Assembly: GCF_023343835.1 (NCBI RefSeq)
Contig: NC_064447.1
Coordinates: 14,261,501-14,325,500, forward strand
Source: Lagopus muta
Lineage: Eukaryota; Chordata; Aves; Galliformes; Phasianidae
Length of the DNA stretch: 64,000 bases
Direction of reading: 5' to 3'
Position 1 is the first letter of the stretch. Each line of letters begins with the position of its first letter. This document shows, piece by piece, positions 46,025 to 58,000 of the stretch. Position numbers and translations under genes: made by a program. The notes beneath the pieces are model-generated. The model saw only the letters and a list, made by a program, of their open reading frames with translations. It was not told the DNA's origin and made no database searches.

Positions 46025-49000
46025 TTAAACTGGAGAACCTTGTTTCATATGTTCATCTTGTCCAGAGGAAAGCAGTCTTAGTTTCTCTTTCAGCTTTTCT
46101 ATTTCTTCTTCTTGCTCTCTCACCTTTTGCTGTAGATTAGAAATAACCTGGAGATGTGAGACAGCTGATTTATTTACAGGCAGGGATAAATCCTCATCAG
46201 TCTATTGGCACATCTGTAGTCAACTACAAATAAGATTCTGCAGCACAGATCTTAGTGGCAAGGAAAGGGATAACTGTAACAAAGACTGCAGAGCTGACAA
46301 AAAAACCTCAGTCTGTAAATCAAGTGTCCAGTCTTAAGTTACCTGCACTTATTGGCTATTTTTCTCCTTTAAAAGAGCTGGAAACAGTGGCCTAAATATT
46401 CTAACAGGGAATAAAGATCTCAATCACGCAATTCTCTTTAAGTTTTTTAAAATAGGCACAACAAGACAGGAAAGGTAAGGAGATTGTTACAAAGCAATTT
46501 AGCTTTGGTATTTTTTATCCTGAAGGCTGATGTTGGCAGTACTTACGTGTTCTGTGGTATGAAACAGCTCACTGTCACGAAGCTGAGCAGCACTTGGTCT
46601 TTCTGTGGATACCTGACTGGTGAGAAGTTTCACATACTTGGCTTGAACAGGCCATTTCTTGTAGAAGTTACGAGGAATGTGGCCATTCCTTACATTTGTT
46701 ATAACTTCTGCTCTTTCCATTTCTGTTCCAAATGGCTGGAAGAGTTCCAGCAGGATAACACCCAAGCTATACATGTCTGACTGAAAAAGGGCGAAGAAAA
46801 AGTTCTGGGATAATTTCTACTTCAAAGGACCAACCAGATTTCATCTCACAAATACTGCAGCGAGGCTTATGACAAAGTTCCAGGATAAGAAAAGTTCTGT
46901 GGCACTACTGAAGCAACTCAAATTCAAATCCATACAGATTCTTCAAAATGATGTCAGAAACACAACTTCTGTATTTAGCAGGCAAAGCTGAAGTCTGTTT
47001 CAGCAAAAAATGGGAGTAACAGTAATTGACCAAATTGTTGGAAAAAAGAAGAAAAAGTTGGAAAATTAACCAACAATGACATCACTGAGAAGCTTATGCT
47101 TTATTCCTATGATGTCCTACGTATGCCTTACAGAAACAAGAATCATTTTACTGTCAGACTTTCTTTTCAGATGAGTAATGCTATTAACATTAAGCATATA
47201 GTTTCAGTATAGTTACCTGCATAACATTTCAGGTTATGCAGGTAGACATAAAGTGTTACCCTGGACAATCTGAATATCAGCACTAATCAGATAATAGCAT
47301 TTAAATGTGTTAGCATTTAAACTCATAGAGGAGGGGTAAAAAACAAAACCTACCTTGAAGTCGTAGTCAGACCCCTGCAGCTGTTCTGGGGAAGCATATA
47401 GGCAAGTCCCCACACCTGAGGTATGCGTCAGTCCTTTAAAACATGAGTTTAGACTTATTAATGTCTTAAATATGCTAGAAACTTAAAACACTGAAACCTA
47501 CAAAGATTTCTGCTCTTACCATTTATCCTTCCTGTGTGAAACCACTGGTCTGCATCATCCCAAAGGAGGTCTTGGCAGGCTAATCCAAAATCTCCTATTT
47601 TAACTTGATGATCTGATCCATGCAAAAATATATTTCTGGGCTACAAAATAAGACAGTGTGAAGTATTAAGATATCTATATAAAGGATTATGAATTGCTGA
47701 AGTTGCATTCAGCTGTTTCAAAACCTGTTGCATCCAGTCATTCAGATGTGTAGGACAATGATTCTTTCATACTTTCATCAGTGAGATAGAAGAAAATAGT
47801 CAGAGTGTTTCAAATATTCACCACCATTTGGGCAGAAAGACTACTTACGAAGGATCCAGGAAAAAAAAAGAAAAAAAAGGTGTAGCTAAAAGATAATGTA
47901 TTTCTCAGCAGGAAATAGCAGTTATTCAGAACAGTAATGTTAACAGGCAAGAGTGCACAGCAAGTGAGACCTAAGTAGCAGAAATCAGTACTGAGATCAC
48001 TGGGCAAGACCTCACATAAAACAGGAGTCCTCTAAACGACAAGCACAGCTGCAAAGTGCCAAGTGTTTTTCTTGGAAAGCTGGAATGGAAGCAGTTGCTG
48101 AGGCTGCTGAGTGGAGCACTGCCTGCAGAAACACTGAACGAGTTGTCCATTTATTTCAGCTGCACAAGCACGGCTGAGACGCGTTAGCAGCATGTGTGCA
48201 GGGCGAAGGAATACTTGCCACTTAAAAGAAAACAACATCGAATTACTGTTATTTACTTACTCTGCAGCAGTTTCTGAACTTAGTGCAGTGCAATGAGAAC
48301 TGCAAACAATGTTGCTTTATACAGACTTTTCTTCTACTAAATGATCAGCTCTAGCAATACAGCAAACAGAGCAGAAGCCTTTCTTCTGTTTTTAAAACTT
48401 TTGCTGCTTTTGCAATACTTTCAGAATAGCACAATTACTTCACAGCTGTTCTAGAATCAGGCAGCCCAAAACATCACAAAGAAAGGCACTGCTCAAAGGA
48501 AAGAGATCAAACCTTTCAGTTCTGATTACGGATTGTCATTACAAAAACTGTAACTCCCTTGTCTGCCAGTAGCAGAGTAAGCAAGACAGCCAGCAGCACT
48601 GCCTCTGCCTGTGCTTGCCCTGTGTTCTTGTGAGGGCAGAGGACACAGTTTGCACTGTGAAGAGCTACGTGAAATCATGATGGAAAATGGCGGGAGTTAA
48701 AGCTTTACCATCTGTTAGCAACTAGCGAGTGCTTGGAAAGACCCCCACCTCACAGACCTGCTCTCCCTCCAGGTAACACTCCATGTGTTATTGATATGTA
48801 TTTATTTATTTTTAAATTCAAAAAAAAAAAAAAAAAAGAAACATTAAATGATTGTGGTTCCTAATAAGATCAGACTCATAAGTCTTCATAAAATCATAAA
48901 GAGGTCACTGGAACTGCAAGCATAAATAAGTGTTACTCTGGGGAGAAGCCCCTGGGGACTCCCAGCTCACAGCACAGGCCTCCAGGTCTCACGTTCCTCT

Positions 49001-52000
49001 GAAGGATCAGACTAACAGGAATTTCAGAAAGAATCTGTCAGGACCCTCACTGATGTGAGCTGCAGTGAGGCAACAGGAAAGGTTCCTGCAGAAAGTAACC
49101 TGTTTGAAGCCGTGAAAGAAAGGATCAGGACAAATGGTCACAGTGAAGCTTTCACAGTGGAGGATATCAACAAGCAATTGTTTTATTGAGCCGTGCCAGG
49201 AACTCACTGAACAACGTATTCATAAATGATGTAGAAAAAGGGTGAACAGTGAGATAAAGTTTGCTGGCAGAGAAATAAAGATGAGGTCTGAATGCCAAGA
49301 ATCATAAAAGGATCTTGCAAGTCTTAACAGGCAAAAGGAATTCAGTGCAAATAAACATTACAATGCAAATAAAAGGAAAATCAATTTTACACGCACAACT
49401 ATCTCTGAGCTGATTTACTGTTCAAGAGTGGTAACAGCCCTAAAAACAGCAATTTGATGCTCACTGCTGCTTCATGAAGCAAAATGCACATCAACTTTTT
49501 TTTTTTTTCCCTTTGGAGAGGGTAGGGGAGATGAAGAAGAAAACATTACACAGTCCTGTACAAATTAATGAGCTGTCACCTCCAATACTGCCTCTCATCT
49601 CAAATACAATTATAGAAACACAGAACATCCCTGGTTGGAATAACACATAAGAGAAGCGGAATGACGTGCAGAAACAGTTGACAAGAATGTTGAAAATTTG
49701 CAATGTCTTTGATTCAAGGAATCACTAAATATAAAACATAAGACAACCTGTTAGGTTTAAAACAGATCTATTAAATCAAACGTAGAATGGAAAGAGTGAG
49801 TAGGAAATACTACTCAGTCTGTAATTTGTGTAAACAGCAACCAAAAACAGAAGCAGTACCTGTTGACTCAGACTCATTATTGTTGACTATACTGCTGAAA
49901 CTGAAAACTTATCATGGTAATTTTTAAAACAACATTTCCTAATCTGAATAGAGAAAAAGAGGCAAGAATCAGTCACAAGTTCATGGAGCCACGAGTGACA
50001 AGTTTGTCCTAGAAGCTGCTTAATATTGCTGGTTTGCAATAAATCTGATGACAGAACTGACCCATAACAAACTGCAATCCACACATACAGAAGCACTGCT
50101 AGATTGTATCACAGATCCACTGGAACTTCTGCCTGCTTATGATTCTTCTGTGAGTTTCACTGACCTGAAATCAAACTATATTGACACATTTCCATGCTAT
50201 AAAACTGGGAAATACAGGAGGAAATCTAAGTATAACACCATTTGTTGCATTCCTGCTAAGCACATGGGAGCAGTGATTAACAAAAATAAGTTAACGATCC
50301 AGCTGCTCTTCAGTCATTGCCATCCATAGAGCTTGCTCTGTTTTGTGACCTTACTGCGTTACACTCCACCAGTCCAGAAGTATTTTTTTCTCAGTAAAAA
50401 TGAACTAACTTGAAGCTATGTTTTATGTTACAGAAATAACCAGAGGGTACACAGCACTCCATCTCCTACTCAACTTGCCCAGTGCCTGCAGAGCTGCGAT
50501 GTCCACTTGAGGCAAATCTCAGAGAAGTCAGCCGGCTTCACAGAGTAACACAGAAGAGTGTCTCTATCTTGCACAATGTAAAACACCAGATAAAGCCTGA
50601 AATGAGTCACTGCAACTGTGACCACCTGGTACACTCAAGTCAACAGTCTGATGATGACTTTCCACCTACATCCATTCTTTTTGAATACTGTCTCAACACA
50701 AAGGACACAGCCAAATCTGGCTGGATGCCTCTTCACATAGCTGCAGGGTCACTGAATGCAGAGGCAACAGCAACTTTAATTGCATCTGGAGCAAACACCA
50801 ATTCTACTATTACAACTTGTGGCAGAACTGCCCTCCACATTGCAGTGTGTGCAGCATCATCCAAAGCAAGCAGAATTTTAGGTGTCAACATAGATTGCAT
50901 CTCTTTACTATTAAGTAACGGAGCCAATGTAAATATCCAGGATCACGAAGGACGAACAGCTGTGCACGAGGCCTGCTCAGGGGGTAGAAGGGAAATAGTC
51001 CATCTCCTGTTGGAGTATAAAGCAGACATGAACAGTCTAACAAGAGATGGGCAATCTCCAGTCTTTCTTTTTCTTCAAAAGAGATCACATTTAAAAGACA
51101 GAGCACTGCTGAACAAGTTGCTGGGATTCTCATATCCACTGAAGTTAAGAGATAATCAAGGAAATCTACCCACTGGCCTTCTGTTCTCAGAATTCCAAAA
51201 GCTGAAGGACTTCCTTCTAACATTATCGCAGAAATTACTGTCCCTGGAGGATATCTGCAAGATCACTGTTAGAAGAATATATGGAGAGAACAGCAAGTAC
51301 TGGCTCAAAACCAGGCTTCCAGCAACTGTATGGAAATCATTATACAGCTATCAGAATGTAGGAAAACTCGCCTGTGATGACACTGAACGGGAAAGCAAAC
51401 CGAGATACTGTAAACCCTGAACAGCCTTAGAGAAATTAAAATTGATCCAGAATGAAGATTAATGTTGTGTTTTCTAAAGCAGCTCCAAATTTTCATTTGC
51501 AGAGTTTTAATTACCAAGGTAATATTTACACTGATCTCCTCAAAGAGCTGCCATCTCTTTGTGCAGAAAGCTTCTGAAGGAAGCACAGCAGAATACATAC
51601 TCACTTCACTGCTAGTGGATTACGCGAGGTTAAGCAGGAGTGAGGGGGGGGAAAAAGCAAGGTGTAGTCAACCTACACTTCACATTTAAGCTAGCCTGTA
51701 AGTTAAAACTACTCTTATGATTAAAGTTCAAAAAAAAAAAAAAAAAAAAGAAAAAGCCACACACACAAAAAACACAACAAAGGAACACACAAAAAGCATC
51801 TACTGCAATCCATTCAAAGTGTATTTTTCTAAGTCTGATCTTCACTACATTTAATAGGAATTAAAATAAACTTTTAATTCCTTCATCGAAGTCACCTACA
51901 GTCTGAGTCCCTTACATGAGACCAGAACTATTCTGAAAGACAGGAAATAATTTGTAAATGAGGGAAAACTTAAGGAGAAAAAAAAACTATAATTTGAACA

Positions 52001-55000
52001 TATCACAGAATGGCCAGGGTTGGAAGGGACCTCAAGAATCATGAATCTCCAACCCCCCTGCCACAGGCAGAGCCACCAACCTCCGCATTTTATACCAGAC
52101 CAGGCTGCCCAGAGTTTATTTTTCATCTACAACAGAGCTAAATTTAAGAGCCCATATCACCTCAAAAGTTGTGAAGCTGTTTTTTTTCTCCCATCACAGA
52201 AGCTACCCTTGTTTTCTTTAGCCTCAAGTAATAGCCTAACAAACTTACTTTAATGTCTCGATGCATCACTCCCATGCTGTGGATATAGCACACTCCTTCT
52301 AATAACTCTTCAAAAATTTTCATTGTCCAGCTGACATCCACAAGATGGTATGGACCTTGAAGCAATTTACAATATACATTATTTGGCTAAATTTTGACGA
52401 GATATTTAAGTTTATGTTACTATGTCTCACTGAAACCAGTTTATTTATGATATGGAAAAAAAATTTAATGGAACAAGCACGGTTTAAAAGATGGCATTTC
52501 CCACAGTTCTCCTAAGAAAGTATTTTGAAACCCTAGAAAGTCACTAAGCTCAGAATGCAGGTCGGTTCCTGGAACATCACTGCATCTGCATGCAGGTTTC
52601 TCCAAGTCCCACCGCACAGTTGTACGATTATGAATTTAATGACCACAAATCTGAAGTACCTGCATTCACTACCTGTCCATTTGTCTCTGACTGGAATTCT
52701 GCCAATCTGCTTTGAACGAAGAAAAAAAATAACTACTGCTTAAACAACTTTCTGACAAAGAGCAGATTCTCTCATTTAAAAACTGCTCCAAGCAAGCATC
52801 ACCCATACAGAGCTCTGTGTTGGTAACAAGTACGGCTCTGGCATACATTCATTCTTTTTCAGAGCTGTCTGAAACTCACGAACTTGAATCTCTTTTAACA
52901 ACATCTATCATATGAAGGTTCAATACTAGCAGCTATTGGATGAAAGGAATAAAGAATCCAATTAAGAAGATCCATACCATAAGCTGCTGAATTAAAACAT
53001 CCTGCAAATGGACTTCTAATTGAGAAAAGGTCACCATTTGCTTTATAGCAAGGAAACTTTAAAAACAGCTATGAATCTTACCAGCAGCATCCTCTGTTTT
53101 CTCACTGCACCTTCTGTTACGGGCAGCAATCCAGTCCCACAAGGACAGTTCACACAGTTGCATCTGTATATAAAGCATCAAACGATACTCCACCTAACAG
53201 CAAAACATGGTACTGCTGATGTAATGAACAGCATCACCTTACTTATCTTCTTTAAAGGCAACAGAAACTAAATTTATCTTAAGCCAAAATTCAGTTACCA
53301 AAATGACAACAGATACAGTACTACTGCTATCTAGTTTGGGCTTTGATTTTGCTGCTGCTGTTCTTCCTCAAATTTTAGCAATTGTTATAAGACCAAAGCT
53401 AACAGAACAGCCAGCTAGATTTATTATATATATTTAAAGATTCAAATGAGACTATAAAAGCAGTTAGAATTACTGCATGGAGGTTCATTCTGACTTAATA
53501 GCGTAAACAGATATAAAACAAGAAAAGTCAACCTGTTGATATGGAACTATATTTACCCAAACATGTAAAGTCATTCTCAGACAATGCATGTGCTCATTTG
53601 AAAATCTGGACAACTCAAACAGACACATTTAAAACCTGAGATTTCTTTCACAAGGGAACTGCAACTGATAGCAAAGGCTTGAAACATTCCTGAGCTGTCT
53701 GCATTGTACAAAACACCGCAGGGGTAAAACGCCAACAGAGTTTAAGAGGCGTAAGCAGAGTGGTCATTCCTTCCCTCTCACATGTAATCTCACGCTGGAC
53801 AGGGTCAGCATCACATACCCAGGCACTTTCACCAATATCTAAACTAGCTGCTGTTGCTGAATATTGAAAATGTTCAAGTCTGTTGGTTTGTTTTCTTTCT
53901 CAGAAACACAGGAGTAGTACTTTTTACTCATGTAAGCACATCAAAAGGACCCCGAATGACTAACAGAGACTTTTCTGTATGTGAGTTTTGCCACATACAC
54001 ATTGCTCCTCTGGTCGTTTTCCTTGTAATTACTCAAAGTAATAAGAGTCAATACTTTCGGTTCTAATAAAAGTCCTTTAAAATTTATCATTATAAACAAT
54101 TCCTGCAACATCCACATTTTCCTTTGCAGCCTTCATGAAATCAGACAGCAGCTAGATGTACTTAAGGAGAGCTGCACTTACCTCGAACCCTCCACAGAGA
54201 GCTACATCATTCCCAGAGCACTCTTCAGTGCAGGACTCACTTCCAGCACTAGCATCTAGATCCAGACTACAGGGATGGCCGTATGATGAATCATTTTTAA
54301 AATCAGTTGATCTACAGTCAACACTACTGACAGAGTCTGCTTGTAGTTCTACGGGCGATTCACATCTATTTGGTTTCATACCTATTTCCTTACTATTGCT
54401 GTTAGTGAAATCATTCCTTACATCCATATTCTGCACCAATTCACTATCCTGATTTCCAAGATATGTACTGTCGCCAGACTTTCCTTCTTGTGAAGTAAGG
54501 TCAGCAAAAATAATTGAACTACCACTTTCCACACTCTGAATGTGACAGTGATCACTGAAAAGAATAAAGAGAGAGAAATCTAAATGCAGAGTTTTATGCC
54601 GTGCACTTGCAATACACCATTCTGAAAACTTCATTTTTTATTGCAAACTGTACTCCAGAGTTAAGAGTTCAGCTACTTCCCCACATAGAACTTTAGGATC
54701 ATGAACTGCCAAGTGTTGGCTCCAACCTTTTTATATTCTCCCTGAGCATGGATTTCTGGCAGCTGACCCAGATAGCTCACAGACACACACAGCCATAGGT
54801 CACAGTATTCACTGGGTAGAACTATGATGATTCTCTCCTTTTCAGTTAGGAAATTACACTGTAATATTTTTCATTGGACTCCACCTCCTTACCAAAAAGG
54901 CTAATCAACACTTCTGAGAAACAGAAGGCCCCATTGCCCTAAAAAGACTCTGCAGTATTAATCAATGTCGGCAAATACCATAAAGCTTTTGAAGCAAACT

Positions 55001-58000
55001 TGAACCCCATACTACACTCAGGCACTCTGAAATTGTGAGATCCAAGGCAGGCAGGGGTATCCAGCAACATTAAAAAGCAACACGCGCTGAATTCTGTACT
55101 CTTTTAACACTATTTAAAGAAAAATAAAAGCATTTGAATTAAAGAGAAAGAAATGTTATCATTGAGGTGTGTTATACTTACTTGCCACTCTCCTGTTCCA
55201 AGGGTAACGACTGCAACTTCAATATTGTCTTATCTATTGGATGAGAAGATAGGTATGGTACGTCAGGAAACAAAACACGCACATACGTACTACAAAGCAA
55301 TGTTTAAGCTACAGCATCTTCCTGAACTCCACTATTTGTAAATATCTTTCTCTTTGCAATACAAAAGCCATTTCTCAGACTAAGAAACAACCCTGAGTAA
55401 TCTGTTCTTCCTTTTTCTTTAAAAGAAATTAAACATTATAAGAAATCTCTGGAAGTGTTATATTTGATTCCTCTACATGTTCACCCAGCTTTGATCCTTA
55501 ATTACTCAGCCAGTTCAAAATAAGGCCTTAAGTATAAGATAACACACAGCTAAAGAAACAACTCCACAAGGCACCCCCGTCTGCATCACTTTGCTGCTGT
55601 TTTGAAAATATCTGAAATAATTTTCAATAAAATTGTGTACTCACATGAAAAATAAATTTATTTTAGCACACATTTCAGAAGCAAATACAAAATAACTGTC
55701 TTCTAAGCCACAGAAAACCATTAAGTACCACAATACCCACTTGTTACACTTTCAACATTAAATGCCTGTAAGGTATTCCTAGCACTTAGAAGTTGTATCC
55801 TTCAAGATTCTCAACATCACAGACTTAAAAAGACTTGTCTATTTCACTAACTATCAACTAAGTATTTTCTTTTGTGCTTATAGCAGGCTGGAAATCAATT
55901 CACTGACATGAAAAACAATAAGGTCAGACAGAGGATAAGCAAACCTCCCACTAAGTGAAGATCAAAAGATTTAGCTGCATTCCGGAAGAGAAGGAGAAAG
56001 AAAAGTCACCAACAGATTAGGGTTTGAAAAGGACCAAAGGACAAAGTGTGGGAAGAGCTGAGAACAGAGAAACCAGGGGAAAAAAGGGGAGGGGGGAAGG
56101 GGGCAAAGGATGTGTAAAATGAACATAAAAGGAGATTAAAGGAGAACTTATATATATATAAATAAAATAACCAGTACAAAAAAAAAAAAAACAACAAACA
56201 AACAGATTATCTGTAACTGCAGAATTCTATTTGTCAAATTTAAAAGTCTTGCAGACAGCAAAATAAGAGACAGGGTTTTTTTTGCCTTTTGATTGTTTTT
56301 TCCCTTCTGAAGTACTTCTAGGTTCTTTCAGGTTTTCAGAACTGTTTTTTAAGTAGAAAGAGGAGCATAGTGGGAGATTTACCCTACTTTGCCACAACCA
56401 TGACATTTCAAAATATTCCTAGTTTGTGTGGGTTTTTTACTCCTATTCATCACTTGTTCTCCAGTAGCTGAAGTGGTTCATCCCCAAGCATTCTTCTTCT
56501 CCTTCTTAACTCACTACATTTTGAGTTAAAACTTTCTATTGCATTTTACTTAACCTCAGCCAACTTTAAAATCCTTGCCAAATATTTCCGGAAGAAAAGC
56601 TAATGCTTTCATACTTCCAAATTCATTACTGAGTAACAGATAAGCAAGAATTGCTCAATATGCTGTACTTTCCTTTCGGGCAAGCTGTTTGAACCTGTTC
56701 CATCCAAGCAGTGTGATAGCCCACAATATGAGGATGCTGCAGTCCAGCCAGCACTTTAACTTCTCGAAGGACCTAAGAGGACAAAAAACAATCCCAAACA
56801 ACCCGGTATGACTGTTCTTTAGTTAGACTGCTTAGTAAACCCACAATATAACAAGAAGAAGAATTCCTGAGGAAAAATAATAATAATAATAAAAAAAAAA
56901 AAAAAAAAAAAATCAAACAAATAATATTATAAAAATGGAGGAAATGTTCAGCCTGGAGAAGAGGAGGCTCAGGGGAGACCTTATTGCTCTCTATAACTTC
57001 CTGAAGGGAGGTTGTAGTGAGCTGGGGGTCGGCCTCTTCTCTCGTGTCATTAGTGATAGGACCAGGGGGAATGGTTTCAAGCTACGGCAGGGGAGATTCA
57101 GGCTGGACATGAGGAAGTATTACTTTTCAGAAAGGGTGGTCAGGCACTGGAATGGATGCACAGGGAGGTGGTGGAATCACCGAGCCTGGGGGTGTTCAAG
57201 GAAAGGCTGGATGTTGTGTTGAGGGACGTGGTTTAGTGGGAGCTATTGGGAATAGGTGAACGGTTGGACTGGGTGATCTTTTAGGTCTTTTCCAACCTTA
57301 GTGATTCTATGATTCTATGATTCTATGAAATTTGGAAGCTTTAGGACAAACTACAATTTTTATATACGGATAATATAATCAAAATCAAGCTGATATACCA
57401 CAGTGAAAGTACTTAAGTATCTCTTAATCACTTTTTCCTATTAGGTACAGATAAGGTCAAATCTATGGAAACACAGACTAACAAATGTAAATGCTGTTTT
57501 GAATTAATACTTCTTGAAGGCTTGAGAATTTAGTAATGCAGTTAGTGCTTAAATCAAAATCGGTTAGAGCAAACAGAGAATTAAAAGGGATGGGAGGAAA
57601 TGAAATAAATAATACCTTCATGCAATCTCTTCTTGTAGCCTTCTTAATATTGATTTTTTTAATAGCATAGAACTGACCATCTAACTTGTTTCTGACCTGA
57701 AAACAATTGCAATACGACAAAATTATTTGCTGAAGTGTCTAAGTTAGTGAGTTATTAAAACCTTTAGAAACAACTATCTTCTATCAATTAATTTCTGCAC
57801 TCTATATGGATAACTTCTTGCTTTTATCAAAAAGTTAAACCAGGACGAGGCTTTAGCTGTCTAGGATGAAGATTCAATACTTTTGCCTTATTTTCAGGGC
57901 CGCAAACTTCTAATCCAAACTTTGTGAAATACACCCCTCTACAGCTATCTCATCAACAGAAAAATGCCAATAGGCCCTGATGACCAACAAGTCAGGTTCT

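Noticed and set aside
48640-48780. Possible upstream ANKRD61 exon ([14 protein letters not shown], ending near a ccag-gtaac donor)
   Set aside because: Only about 14 residues resemble the expected N-terminal segment, the frame stops soon after, and no linking exon to 50434 was found. It is left as a hint in the gene entry.
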